Shown here: in pieces, positions 1 through 8,668 of the stretch | Layout of the letters: every line of letters starts with the position of its first letter | How positions within the stretch are numbered: position 1 is the first letter of the stretch | Position numbers and translations under genes: made by a program | The notes under the pieces: generated by a model | Databases searched by the model: none | Told to the model about the DNA's origin: nothing | The model's input: only the letters and a program-made list of their open reading frames with translations | NCBI RefSeq assembly: GCF_000716445.1 | Contig: NZ_JNWK01000099.1 | Span: 1 to 14,903 of the forward strand | DNA: 14,903 nt | Source of the DNA: Streptomyces wedmorensis | GTDB lineage: Bacteria > Actinomycetota > Actinomycetes > Streptomycetales > Streptomycetaceae | Direction of reading: 5' to 3'

Positions 1-120
1 ACTCAACTGCGGCCACGCCTGACCACCCAACGCACCCAGCGGACCCTCAGCCCACTCCGGAACCTCGATGTCACCCACCGGCGAACAAACCTCCCGATCA
101 ACACGAAGAACAACCCACAT
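1..120 (-). CDS. Partial hypothetical protein (5' part, runs off left edge)
   Basis: An open frame reads leftwards from an ATG at 118-120 to the window edge without a stop, giving 40 residues that begin MWVVLRVDREV. A GAGG lies about 11 bases upstream of the ATG and could serve as a ribosome binding site. The frame stays open upstream of the ATG (a GTG directly precedes it), so the start is uncertain. The fragment is acidic and tryptophan-rich (EVPEWAEGPLG, GGQAWPQL) and looks like a real protein, but I do not recognise the family and assign no function. It points away from the transposase remnant to its right, so the two share an upstream region. Confidence 0.4.
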   Translation of the reverse strand, partial: MWVVLRVDREVCSPVGDIEVPEWAEGPLGALGGQAWPQLS

Positions 121-320
121 CACGGGCCGCGCCTCGCCTATCACCCCGCGCAGCGAGCTCGTGGGGAACACGGTGAGCCGAGGCGATGGGTTCGAAAACG
201 TAACCGGGGCCACACAGGGCGGTGGCGTTCAGTGCACCTGCCTGTAAAGGCATCCGGCCTGGTCACGCGGCATGAGTCCCTGGCTGTCGCTGAACGGCCC
301 GCCAGCACCTCGATCGCTTC

Positions 321-1035
321 GTGCGTGCAGCGGTGGTCAACCGGGACGTTCTCGCGCATCAGCTGTTCACGGGGGATCTCCCGGCAGCATCTGGGCTGTC
401 TGGTCGAGGAGCTGGCCGGCCCGTGGCAGGCCGTGGTCGAGGGGCATCGCCACGAGGCTCGCGGTGGGGCCGGGAAATGCGAGGCGGGGGCCGGTGCCCG
501 GCAGCGGCCGGTGTTCGTCGACCGGCTGGCCGCCACGCTGATTCATCTGCGGCTTGACCTGCCGCATGCGGTACTGGGGCTGCTTTTTGGTGTCGACCGC
601 TCCACCATCACCCGAGCGATCGGCGAGATGCGCGGGCTTCTGGCCGAGAGGGGGTGCGCGGTTCCCGGACGTCCTGGTCTGTGGCTTGGGGCCCTGGCGG
701 ATGTGTTCGCCGCCGACCACCCCGGCGTCCGCAAGGTGTGGGTCGACGGCGGCTACCGGCAGCACCTCGTCGAGCATGCCACGACCATCGGCATCGACAT
801 GGAGATCACCGCCCGCAAGCCCGGGACCAGGGGATTCACCCCGATCCCCCAACGATGGGCAGTCGAGCGGACCTACGGCTGGCTCATGCTGAACCGCCGC
901 CTCGCCCGCGACTGCGAAACCCTGCCCACCCGCTCCGCGGTGCACCAGCGGGTTCACTGTCCCGCCGGGCACATTGGCATACGCCCAAGTGAACTCCCTC
1001 ACATCTCGCCTCGTGCCTTCGTGGGCAAGGGCTGA
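321..1035 (+). pseudogene. Chimeric, degenerate IS5-superfamily transposase remnant
   Basis: The first half, up to about 714, reads like the N-terminal helix-turn-helix half of a HARBI1/IS5-type (Tnp_4-like) transposase: LVEELAGPWQAVVEG, then LPHAVLGLLFGVDRSTITRA and LLAERGCAVPGRPG. From about 715 the same frame reads like the C-terminal part of a different IS5-family DDE transposase: KVWVDGGYR, then EITARKPGTRGF, RWAVERTYGWLM and NRRLARD, where VERTYGW carries the family's final catalytic Glu. The first catalytic Asp and the middle of either catalytic domain are missing. The natural start appears to be GTG 321 in frame 3 (AHQLFTG); continuity with frame 1 needs removal of one G from the run at 370-374. 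After about 945 the C-terminus no longer resembles the family. It is inactive, and probably arose by recombination between two elements or by nested insertion and deletion. Confidence 0.75.
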
Positions 1036-1098
1036 TTACCAGCCATGGTCACCACGCTCGGATCGTGCCGCAGCGGGTGATCGGTGAGATTCGAATGC

Positions 1099-1112
1099 AA
1101 AGGCGGAGCATG
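1099..1112 (+). promoter_or_regulatory. Ribosome binding site and start of NRPS
   Basis: AAAGG at 1099-1103 is followed by six bases and ATG 1110, which places the start just before the first C-domain motif. A second possible site, GGTGAG at 1083-1088, precedes ATG 1095 in the same frame, so the choice between the two starts is not secure. Confidence 0.45.
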
Positions 1113-3800
1113 TCGAAGGAGCACGGTTCTGGCCTGCCGTTGACGGCCGCGCAAGCAGGGATCTGGTTCGGCCAGCAGTTGGATCCGGACAGTCCGGCGT
1201 ACAACATCGGCGTCTACATCGACATCGAAGGGCCGCTCGACGTCTCCTTGCTGGCCGAGGCGTCGCGGCGCTTCCTCCAGGAGACCGAGGGATTCCGCGC
1301 GCGGGTGACGCTGCACGACGGCGCCCTCCGGCAGTTCATCGAGCCCATGCACCCGTGGGAACAGGGCTTTGCCGACTTTTCGGCGGAAGTGGACCCCGAG
1401 GGTGCCGCGCGCGCCTGGATGGATGCCGACATGGACAGGCCGCGCCCGGCGGGGCTCCCGCCGAACATGACGACCGCGGTGATCCGCCTCGCCGACGGGC
1501 GGCACTGGTGGTACCTGGCCATCCACCACGCGCTGACGGACGCGTTCGGCGCAGCGGTCGGCATCCGGCGCATGGCAGACATCTACACCGCGCTGTCCGA
1601 GGGGCGTGACCCGTCCGCGGGCGGACTCGCCTCGTTCCGGCTGCTGTTGGACGAAGAGGCCGCGTACCGCGCGTCGGACGACTACGAGGTCGACCGCGCG
1701 TACTGGAGCGAGCAGTTGCGCGGCAGGACCGAGCCGGTGAGCCTGACCCGCTGCGCCGCGCCCGCCAGCCCTCGGATGCTGCGCCACAGCGCCCGGCTGG
1801 CCCCCGGCATGGAGTCGCGCCTGCGCACGGTGGCGCGCCAGGTGAAGTCGAGCTGGCCCAGGGTGCTCGTGGCTGCTGCGGGGGCCTATCTCCACCGGAT
1901 GACCGGGGCGCAGGACATCGCCCTCGGTTTCTCGGTCTCCGCGCGCGTGAGCGGTGCGTCGCAGGCCGTCCCGGGCATGGTGTCCAACATCGTGCCCTTG
2001 TGGCTGCGGGTTGCACCGGGCATGACACTGACCGACCTCACCGCCCATGCCGCCCACCAGGTCAAGGACGCGGTCAAGCACGAGCGCTATCGCCACGAGG
2101 AGCTGCGGCGCGAGCTGGGCATCACCGGGACGGCGCGTCGCCTTCACGGCCCGACGGTGAACATCATGCCGTTCGACTACGACCTGCGGTTCGGCGAGCT
2201 TCGCGGTCAGATGTTCAACCTGTCCAACGGCCCGGTCGACGATCTGTGCATCGCTTTCTACGGCGGCCGCCCAGGTAAGCGGGACGGCCTGCGCGTGGAC
2301 TTCGATGCGAACCCCTCGCTCTACTCGGCGGAAGAGCTGGCCGCGCATCAGAAGCGGTTCCTGCACTTCCTGACCGAAGCGCTGGACGCCGATTGCTCTC
2401 TCGCGGACATCGATCTGGCGACTCCCGCCGAACGCGCCCTCACGATGAGCGAGTGGAACGCCACCGGACCCGGCGGTGCGCACACGACGTCCTCGGCCAC
2501 CCTGCCGGCACTGTTCGAGGCGCAAGCCGAGCGGACACCGGACGCTGTCGCCGTCGTCTGCGGGGACGCGTGCTTGTCCTACGTGGAACTCAACGCTCGG
2601 GCGAACCAACTCGCCCGGCACCTGCGCGAGCTCGGCGTAGGGCCCGAAACCCGCGTCGCCGTCACTCTGGACAGGTCTGCGGAGCTGCTTGTCGCTCTGC
2701 TCGGCGTACTGAAGGCGGGGGCCGCCTATGTACCGATCGACCCCGCATCCCCGAAGGCGCGGATCGCTCACCTGCTCAGCGAGTCGGCTCCGGCATGCGC
2801 GATCACCGAGGACTGGCTCGCGGCCGTGGACCTCAGCGGTCACGAGACCACCAACCTCGCCGACGTCGTGCCGGCCCCGGCCCATCCCGCTTACGTCATC
2901 TTCACCTCCGGCTCGACCGGCCGCCCCAAGGGCGTCGTCGTCGAGCACCGCGCTGTGGCGACGTACCTGCGCTTCGCGTCCCATGCCTACCCCGGTGTGC
3001 GCGACTCGGCGCTGCTGCACTCGCCCGTCTCGTTCGATCTGACGGTCACTGCCCTCTGGGCCCCGCTGGTCACCGGTGGTCGGGTGTACCCCGCGGCGCT
3101 CTCCGAGGACAGCCCGGTGGGTTCCGCGCCCGCTTTCCTCAAGGCCACCCCCAGCCATCTCCCGCTGCTCGCTGCGCTGCCCGAGCGGTTCTCACCGACC
3201 GGCGACCTTGTTCTGGGCGGTGAGCAACTGTTCGGTGAGGTTCTCGACGAATGGCGGCGCGGGCATCCGAGTGCCACCGTCGTCAACGAGTACGGTCCGA
3301 CCGAAGTCACCGTGGGATGCATCGAGTACCGGCTCGCGCCGGGCGACGCGACGCCGTCCGGTCCGGTGCCGATCGGCCGCCCCGTTGCCGGCACGGCCGC
3401 CCTCGTGCTCGACGACCGGCTGCGCCCGGTGCCGATCGGCTCCGCCGGGGAGCTCTACCTTGCCGGAGAGCAGCTGGCCCGCGGATACCTGAACCGGCCT
3501 GGTCTCACAGCCGAACGCTTCGTCGCGAACCCGTTCGGGGGCGCGGGCGAGCGGATGTACCGGCGATCTGGTCCGCGGGCGAGCCGAGGGGCACTTGGAG
3601 TACCTGGGGCGTACCGACGACCAGGTGAAGGTCCGTGGATTCCGGATCGAGCCGGGGGAGATCGAGTCGGCGCTGACCTCTCACCCGGGAGTGGCCCAGG
3701 CCGCCGTCGCGGCCTGCGACAACGGTGCCGGGAGCACGCGGCTGGTGGCCTACCTGTGCCCCGCCGACGGCGCGACGCCCAGCCCGGCGGAGCTGCGTGA
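1110..3800 (+). CDS. NRPS module 1, piece 1: C domain and most of A domain
   Basis: The condensation domain spans roughly residues 9-440 ([12 protein letters not shown] at the start). Its catalytic motif at 1524-1544 reads HHALTDA instead of HHxxxDG. The adenylation domain starts near residue 465 ([11 protein letters not shown]), with ATP-binding [11 protein letters not shown] at 2901-2933 and EYGPTE near 3288. Substrate-pocket positions read by eye are D, L, T, K, V, G, E, V, G, which is one change from the Asn code DLTKLGEVGK as I recall it, so Asn is the likely substrate. I chose ATG 1110 because AAAGG (1099-1103) lies 6 bases upstream; ATG 1095, with GGTGAG 6 bases before it, and GTG 1065 are alternatives. 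Homology stops at 3561, where the YRTGDL motif breaks; the rest to the stop at 3800 is out-of-frame sequence. Confidence 0.85.
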   Translation: MSKEHGSGLPLTAAQAGIWFGQQLDPDSPAYNIGVYIDIEGPLDVSLLAEASRRFLQETEGFRARVTLHDGALRQFIEPMHPWEQGFADFSAEVDPEGAARAWMDADMDRPRPAGLPPNMTTAVIRLADGRHWWYLAIHHALTDAFGAAVGIRRMADIYTALSEGRDPSAGGLASFRLLLDEEAAYRASDDYEVDRAYWSEQLRGRTEPVSLTRCAAPASPRMLRHSARLAPGMESRLRTVARQVKSSWPRVLVAAAGAYLHRMTGAQDIALGFSVSARVSGASQAVPGMVSNIVPLWLRVAPGMTLTDLTAHAAHQVKDAVKHERYRHEELRRELGITGTARRLHGPTVNIMPFDYDLRFGELRGQMFNLSNGPVDDLCIAFYGGRPGKRDGLRVDFDANPSLYSAEELAAHQKRFLHFLTEALDADCSLADIDLATPAERALTMSEWNATGPGGAHTTSSATLPALFEAQAERTPDAVAVVCGDACLSYVELNARANQLARHLRELGVGPETRVAVTLDRSAELLVALLGVLKAGAAYVPIDPASPKARIAHLLSESAPACAITEDWLAAVDLSGHETTNLADVVPAPAHPAYVIFTSGSTGRPKGVVVEHRAVATYLRFASHAYPGVRDSALLHSPVSFDLTVTALWAPLVTGGRVYPAALSEDSPVGSAPAFLKATPSHLPLLAALPERFSPTGDLVLGGEQLFGEVLDEWRRGHPSATVVNEYGPTEVTVGCIEYRLAPGDATPSGPVPIGRPVAGTAALVLDDRLRPVPIGSAGELYLAGEQLARGYLNRPGLTAERFVANPFGGAGERMYRRSGPRASRGALGVPGAYRRPGEGPWIPDRAGGDRVGADLSPGSGPGRRRGLRQRCREHAAGGLPVPRRRRDAQPGGAA

Positions 3801-4413
3801 ACTGCTGGGCCGCAGCCTGCCCGCGCACATGGTGCCCGCGCTCTTCGTCGTCCTGGACGCCATGCCGCTCACCGAGAACGGGAAGCTGGACCGGTCGGCG
3901 CTGCCGATGCCCGAGTTCGACACCCGCGTCGGGGGCCGCCCCCCGGGCGCGCGGTCGGAACAGGTCCTGTGCGGCGTCTTCTCCGAGGTGCTCGGCGTCT
4001 CCGAGGTCGGCGTCGAGGAGAACTTCTTCGAGCTCGGCGGCGACAGCATCATGGCGATCCAACTTGTCAGCAAGGCACGCCGCGACGGGTTGGTGCTGAC
4101 GCTGCGCGACGTGTTCGCGCACCCCACCGTCGCCGGGCTGTCCGGCGTGTGCGAGCTCGTGGACGAGACGGCCGTGCCCGTGAGCAGGAGCGTCGACGGC
4201 GTGGGTCCGGTTCCGCTCACCCCCATCGCGCACTGGCTCCGCGAGCGGGGCGGCCCCACCGCGGCGTTCCACCAGTCGCTCCTGGTCCAGGTACCCGAGG
4301 GGTTGCGGGAGGAGGATCTCGTCCGTGCCGTGCAGACCCTCCTGGACCACCACGACGCCCTGCGGTTGCGGCTCACTCGCAAGGCCGCGTGGGTGTTGGA
4401 GGTCGCTGAGTGA
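3562..4413 (+). CDS. NRPS module 1, piece 2: A-domain C-terminus, carrier domain, start of E domain
   Basis: Frame 1 resumes the A domain exactly where frame 3 loses it: GDLVRG (3562 onward), [21 protein letters not shown], and NGKLDR near 3880, whose Lys is the last substrate-pocket and catalytic residue. A peptidyl carrier domain follows, FFELGGDSI, with the phosphopantetheine serine codon at 4045-4047. The GGDS form is typical of carriers that precede epimerisation domains, and one follows: [15 protein letters not shown] onward is the E-domain N-terminus. The frame ends at TGA 4411-4413 inside the E domain. There is no good start codon at the head of this piece (TTG 3595 is the first candidate), so it is unlikely to be translated alone. 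It is an out-of-frame continuation of the upstream piece. Confidence 0.8.
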   Translation, partial: GDLVRGRAEGHLEYLGRTDDQVKVRGFRIEPGEIESALTSHPGVAQAAVAACDNGAGSTRLVAYLCPADGATPSPAELRELLGRSLPAHMVPALFVVLDAMPLTENGKLDRSALPMPEFDTRVGGRPPGARSEQVLCGVFSEVLGVSEVGVEENFFELGGDSIMAIQLVSKARRDGLVLTLRDVFAHPTVAGLSGVCELVDETAVPVSRSVDGVGPVPLTPIAHWLRERGGPTAAFHQSLLVQVPEGLREEDLVRAVQTLLDHHDALRLRLTRKAAWVLEVAE

Positions 4414-4419
4414 GGTGCG

Positions 4420-5865
4420 GTGAAAGCAGTCGACGTGGTACGCCGCGCCACGGCAGTACCCGACGAGGAACGCGCCGCGGCCGTAGGCCGACTGGACCCG
4501 GAATCCGGAGTGCTGCTCCAGGCCGTGTGGTTCGAACAGGCGCGTCAGCTACTCCTGGTCGGACACCACCTCGCGGTGGACGGAGTGTCCTGGCGGGTGT
4601 TGCTGTCGGACCTGCGGACGGCGTGGCAGGGCGGTGACATGTCCCCTGTCCGGACCTCGCTGCGCGACTGGGCGCAGCGGCAGGTGCTCCGCGCCCACGA
4701 ACCGGCGCTGCTCGGCGAACTCCCCTACTGGGCCGAGACGCTGGCGGACGACAGGCCGTTCGGCGGCCGCGCGCTCGACCCGGCACTGGACACGATAGCC
4801 ACTACGGACAGCCTCACCGTCACCCTGCCGGCGGCCGGGCTGACCACATCCGCGCCCGCCGCCTTCCATGGCGATGTCAACAACGTTCTGCTGGCCGCGT
4901 TGGCCATCGCGGTTCGCGACCGCATCGGTGACGGCGGGCTGCTGCTTGATGTCGAACGGCATGGGCGGGACGGTGACGATGATCTGTCCGGCACGGTCGG
5001 CTGGTTCACCAATCTGTTCCCTGTACGTATCGACGCGGGCTCGCCGGAGGTGCCGGAGGCCGTCAAACGGGTCAAGGAACAACTGCGGGGCATCCCGGGC
5101 AACGGCACGGGCTTCGGACTGCTGCGCTATCTGAATCCGCAGACCGCGCCCCTGCTCGCCGGCGGCGCGAAGCCCGGGCTTCTCTTCAACTACCTGGGCC
5201 GTGTGGTCGCCGGAGCCGGTGACTGGACAGTCGCGGGCCGGGCCGGAGCGCTTGGCGGAGGGGCGGACCCGGCGATGCCGGTGGCGCACGCGCTGACGGT
5301 CGACGCCCTGGTGCTGGACGGCCCGGAAGGCCCGGTGCTGTCGGCGACCTGGACCTGGGCGACCGGTGTCCTGGACGAGGCGGACGTATGGGCGATCGCC
5401 GACGCCTGGGTGGGTGCGCTGGCGGACGTGACAGCTGCGGCCGAGGGGGGGCGCGGGCGGGCACACGCCGTCCGACTTCCCGCTGGTGCGCGTCGAGCAG
5501 CCCGAGATCGATCTCTTGGAAGCCGCCTATCCGGCACTGGAGGACGTGCTTCCGCTGTCCCCGATCCAGGAGGGCATGCTCTTCCAGTCCCGGTACGACG
5601 AGTCGTCCGCGGGGGACTACCTGGTCGAGTGGCGGCTCGATCTGGAAGGCCCGCTCGACGAGGCCCGGTTGAGGGACGCCTGGCAGGCCCTGGTCCGCCG
5701 GCACGCGAGCCTGCGCGGGGCATTCGTCCTCGACGGCCTGAGCAGCCCGGTGCAGGCCGTCCTCGCCGACGCCGAGGTCCCATGGACCACGGACGAGCCC
5801 ACGGGCGGGCAACGCTTCCGGCTCGACCGGGCTCCGCTGCTGCGGGTGGCGCTGCGGCGGCTTGA
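4420..5865 (+). CDS. NRPS module 1, piece 3: rest of epimerisation (E) domain
   Basis: This is the same frame as the previous piece, resuming directly after TGA 4411-4413. E-domain hallmarks are intact: HHLAVDGVSWRVL (catalytic HHxxxDG, HH at 4564-4569), GTVGWFTNLFPV, and LLFNYLGRV. The domain would convert the L-aminoacyl or peptidyl group on the preceding carrier to a D/L mixture, so module 1 would deliver a D residue, predicted D-Asn. Homology ends near 5444 (VTAAAEG). The remaining codons to 5865 are out-of-frame sequence rich in Arg and Ala. A GTG at 4420 could start translation, but it would give only a headless E domain, so I regard this as a fragment. Confidence 0.8.
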   Translation: MKAVDVVRRATAVPDEERAAAVGRLDPESGVLLQAVWFEQARQLLLVGHHLAVDGVSWRVLLSDLRTAWQGGDMSPVRTSLRDWAQRQVLRAHEPALLGELPYWAETLADDRPFGGRALDPALDTIATTDSLTVTLPAAGLTTSAPAAFHGDVNNVLLAALAIAVRDRIGDGGLLLDVERHGRDGDDDLSGTVGWFTNLFPVRIDAGSPEVPEAVKRVKEQLRGIPGNGTGFGLLRYLNPQTAPLLAGGAKPGLLFNYLGRVVAGAGDWTVAGRAGALGGGADPAMPVAHALTVDALVLDGPEGPVLSATWTWATGVLDEADVWAIADAWVGALADVTAAAEGGRGRAHAVRLPAGARRAARDRSLGSRLSGTGGRASAVPDPGGHALPVPVRRVVRGGLPGRVAARSGRPARRGPVEGRLAGPGPPAREPARGIRPRRPEQPGAGRPRRRRGPMDHGRAHGRATLPARPGSAAAGGAAAA

Positions 5866-8668
5866 CGAGGACCGGCACCGCATGATCCTCACCCACCATC
5901 ACATCCTGCTGGACGGCTGGTCCATGCCCGTGCTCCTGGGCGAGTTGTTCGCGCTGCACGACAGCGCGGAACTGCCGCAGGTCACGCCCCCGCGCGCGTA
6001 CCTGGAGTGGCTGGCCCGCCAGGACTTGCCCGCCGCGCGCGCGGCGTGGCGCAGTGCCCTGGACGGGCTCGCCGAACCGACCCTGGTCGGGCCCCGGCGG
6101 AGCCGGACGCTGGACGCCTCTCTCGACGCCGAGCTCACCGCCCGCATCACCGCCGAGGCACGGCGTCGTGGCCTGACGCTGAACACCGTCGTGCAGGGCG
6201 CCTGGTCGATCGTGCTGGCAGCGCTCACCGGACGCGACGACGTCGTGTTCGACACACCCGTCGCGGGCCGGCCAGCGGACGTGCCCGGCATCGAGACGAT
6301 GGTCGGCCTCTTCCTGAGCACCGTCCCCGTCCGCGGACGGCTGGATCCGGACGAGTCCGCCGCGTGCTTCCTGGCGCGACTTCAGGAGCAGCAGGCGCGG
6401 CTGCGCGACCACGAACACCTCGGTCTGGCCGAGATCCACCGCACCGCCGGGCCTGGAGCCGTCGCGGACACCATGCTGGTGTTCCAGAACTACCCCGTGG
6501 ACGCCGACGCGATCCGGCCCGCGCAGGGCCTGCGGCTGACCGACGTCCACCACCGCATCACCACCCACTACCGGCTGAAGCTCACCGTGGTGCCCGGCGA
6601 CCGGCTGCGCCTGTCGCTCACCGGCGACACGTCCGTGCTGCAGCGGCTGACACACGTGCTGACCGAGCTGGCGCGGGACCTGGACCAGCCGATGGCCAGG
6701 ATCACCGCGTTGCCCGAAGCCGAGCGCACGCTCGTGCTGCACGAGTGGCAGGGGTCCGAGCGGAGGACCACTTCCGCGACCCTGACGGAGCTGTTCGAGG
6801 CACAGGCCGAGCGGACGCCTCACGCGTCGGCACTGGTCTTCGGCGACCTGGAACTGTCCTACGCGCAGTTGAACAGGAGGGCCAACCGCCTCGCGCACCG
6901 CCTCATCGCCGAAGGCGTCGCGCCGGAGGACAGGGTCGGCATCCGCATTCCCCGCTCCGCCGACCTGGTCGTGGCGATGCTCGCGGTGCTCAAGACGGGT
7001 GCGGCGTATGTGCCCATGGATCCCGCGTACCCGGCCGAACGGCTGGAGCACCTGTGGCACGACTCCGGGGCGCGCCTCGTGCTCACCGAGCGGGACACGG
7101 CCGACCTGGACGGCCTGCCGGAGACCGACCCCGGAGTGCGGATCTCTCCGGACAACGCCGCGTACCTCATCTACACCTCAGGTTCCACCGGAGTGCCCAA
7201 GGGCGTCGTCGTGCCGCATCGCGGCGTCGCGGGCTACCTCCCGCACATCGGCCTGCGGGCCGACGACGTGGTGCTCAACGTCGCCTCGGTCTCCTTCGAC
7301 CCCGCCGTCCGGGACATCCTCGGAACGCTGACCAGCGGCGGCTGCCTGGTCCTGGTGCGCCCCGAGGAGGCGGGCGATCCGCACGCGCTCGTACGGGCGA
7401 TGGGCCGGCACGGCGTGTCCGTGCTGCTGTCAGTCGTACCGTCGTTGCTGGCCGAACTGGCCGAAGCGGGCCTCCCGCCGCTGCGCGCGGTGCACACCTG
7501 CGGTGAGGCGCTGACACCGCAGCACCTGACCGCGGTCGCGTGCCCGGTCGTCAACCAGTACGGGCCCAGCGAGGTCGCGATGGCCTCCACGACCCACTCG
7601 GTGAGCGCCGAGGACCGGGTCATCCCCATTGGCCGCCCGGTGCCCGGCGCCCGCGCGTACGTCCTCGACCACCGACTCCGGCCGCTGCCGGTCGGCACCG
7701 CCGGGCTGCTTTACCTCGGCGGCCCCGCGGTCAACCGCGGCTACCACCGGCAGCCCGGCCGCACCGCGGAACGGTTCGTCGCCGACCCGTACGGCGGGCC
7801 CGGCGCACGGATGTACGCGACCGGCGACCTGGCGCGGTGGACGGCCGACGGCGTACTCGAATTCCTGGGCCGCGCTGACGACCAGGTGAAGGTGCGGGGC
7901 CACCGCGTCGAACTCGGCGAGGTCGCGGCCGCCCTCGCCGCGCTTTCGGGAGTCGGCAGGGCCGCGGCGGCGGTGCGCGACGGCCGGCTCGTCGGATACG
8001 CGGTGACCGCGGAGGACCCGGCAGGGCTGCGCGCGGAGCTGGGTCGCCGACTCCCCGCGCACCTGGTGCCCGCCGCCGTCGTCGTCCTCGACGCGCTGCC
8101 GCTGACCCCCAACGGCAAGCTGGACCGGGAGGCGCTTCCCGCGCCCGCGTTCGTGGCCGGAGAGGGCCGGGAGCCGCGTACACCGACCGAGCGTGCGCTC
8201 CGCGGGCTCTTCGCCGAGGTGTTGGAGCTGGACCGGGTCGGGGTCGAGGACAGCTTCTTCGACTTCGGCGGGCACTCCCTTCTCGCCACCCGCTTGGCAA
8301 GCCGCGTCCGCGCGGCCCTGGAGATGGTCATCGGGATGACGCCCCGGCTGCCCAGGTGTGAGTACAGGTCCGGGAGGTCAGAGATGCGGCAGACGTTGGC
8401 GGCCTCGTCGAGGACGCACAGGGCGGGCGGGTCGAGCCGTCCGCCGGAGCGCTCGGCGACGATCACGGCCGCGCGCATCACGGCGTCGGCCGCCGCCGCG
8501 ATGATCGCGGATGCGCTGCCGCCGCCGTCCTTGCTCAGCAGATACAGCGTGTCGCGGGACGTGGCGAAGGCGAGGGGCTTGAACTCGGGAAGGTCCTCGT
8601 TGGGGGTGACCCAGGCGGCGACCTCCGGGTCGAGCAGGCAGCTCGCGTACTGCCGCGCCGTCTCGTAG
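5486..8668 (+). CDS. NRPS module 2: C-A-T, carrier truncated and fused to unrelated sequence
   Basis: Real homology starts at about 5453 in this frame (GGHTPSDFPL, the usual E-to-C linker); GTG 5486 is merely the first start codon. The condensation domain begins LPLSPIQEGMLF and has HHILLDG at 5897-5917. Because it follows an E domain it should accept a D residue. The adenylation domain has YTSGSTGVPKG at 7172-7204, [24 protein letters not shown] and NGKLDRE. Pocket residues read by eye are D, P, R, S, H, C, Q, M, A; I do not recognise this code. The carrier domain FFDFGGHSL has its serine codon at 8276-8278 but is cut after RAAL at about 8320. The last 115 or so codons to 8668 are antisense reading of the coupling-protein gene and are not NRPS. 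Confidence 0.85.
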   Translation: MRVEQPEIDLLEAAYPALEDVLPLSPIQEGMLFQSRYDESSAGDYLVEWRLDLEGPLDEARLRDAWQALVRRHASLRGAFVLDGLSSPVQAVLADAEVPWTTDEPTGGQRFRLDRAPLLRVALRRLDEDRHRMILTHHHILLDGWSMPVLLGELFALHDSAELPQVTPPRAYLEWLARQDLPAARAAWRSALDGLAEPTLVGPRRSRTLDASLDAELTARITAEARRRGLTLNTVVQGAWSIVLAALTGRDDVVFDTPVAGRPADVPGIETMVGLFLSTVPVRGRLDPDESAACFLARLQEQQARLRDHEHLGLAEIHRTAGPGAVADTMLVFQNYPVDADAIRPAQGLRLTDVHHRITTHYRLKLTVVPGDRLRLSLTGDTSVLQRLTHVLTELARDLDQPMARITALPEAERTLVLHEWQGSERRTTSATLTELFEAQAERTPHASALVFGDLELSYAQLNRRANRLAHRLIAEGVAPEDRVGIRIPRSADLVVAMLAVLKTGAAYVPMDPAYPAERLEHLWHDSGARLVLTERDTADLDGLPETDPGVRISPDNAAYLIYTSGSTGVPKGVVVPHRGVAGYLPHIGLRADDVVLNVASVSFDPAVRDILGTLTSGGCLVLVRPEEAGDPHALVRAMGRHGVSVLLSVVPSLLAELAEAGLPPLRAVHTCGEALTPQHLTAVACPVVNQYGPSEVAMASTTHSVSAEDRVIPIGRPVPGARAYVLDHRLRPLPVGTAGLLYLGGPAVNRGYHRQPGRTAERFVADPYGGPGARMYATGDLARWTADGVLEFLGRADDQVKVRGHRVELGEVAAALAALSGVGRAAAAVRDGRLVGYAVTAEDPAGLRAELGRRLPAHLVPAAVVVLDALPLTPNGKLDREALPAPAFVAGEGREPRTPTERALRGLFAEVLELDRVGVEDSFFDFGGHSLLATRLASRVRAALEMVIGMTPRLPRCEYRSGRSEMRQTLAASSRTHRAGGSSRPPERSATITAARITASAAAAMIADALPPPSLLSRYSVSRDVAKARGLNSGRSSLGVTQAATSGSSRQLAYCRAVS
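8321..8326. other. Breakpoint joining NRPS and coupling-protein genes tail to tail
   Basis: Left of this point the plus strand codes for a carrier domain (LLATRLASRVRAAL). Right of it the minus strand codes for a coupling protein (LYSHLGSRGVIPMTI). Both protein families should continue well past this point. No insertion sequence, inverted repeat or long homology is visible at the join; a shared base or two is all the overlap I can see. It is either a genuine deletion or rearrangement endpoint or an assembly misjoin. Confidence 0.8.

Larger units (their letters stand above)
1110..8323 (+). pseudogene. Fragmented, 3'-truncated two-module NRPS (C-A-T-E-C-A-T)
   Basis: This is the whole locus; the four reading-frame pieces are described separately. 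Ignoring lesions, domain order is condensation, adenylation, carrier (GGDSI), epimerisation, condensation, adenylation, carrier (GGHSL, cut). An ordinary dimodular NRPS would be one continuous frame of about 2,400 residues. Here it is split by a frame change at 3561, a TGA at 4411-4413 and a frame change in the G run at 5445-5451, and it ends abruptly at about 8323 with no thioesterase or further module. The piece order and the seamless domain boundaries show these were one gene. It begins with a C domain, so it once accepted an acyl or peptidyl chain from a partner that is not in this window. Confidence 0.85.

Noticed and set aside
999..3158. A 719-residue minus-strand ORF opposite the NRPS
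   Set aside because: It is the antisense of clear C and A domains, Arg/Gly-rich, with no recognisable motifs; a usual artefact of GC-rich coding DNA.
5186..7060. A 624-residue minus-strand ORF opposite the second NRPS module
   Set aside because: It is a shadow of conserved NRPS motifs on the plus strand, with no motifs of its own.
8330..8668. C-terminal 115 or so residues of the ORF at 5486-8668 as a novel NRPS domain
   Set aside because: They are the reverse-strand reading of the coupling-protein gene beyond the breakpoint, not an NRPS domain.
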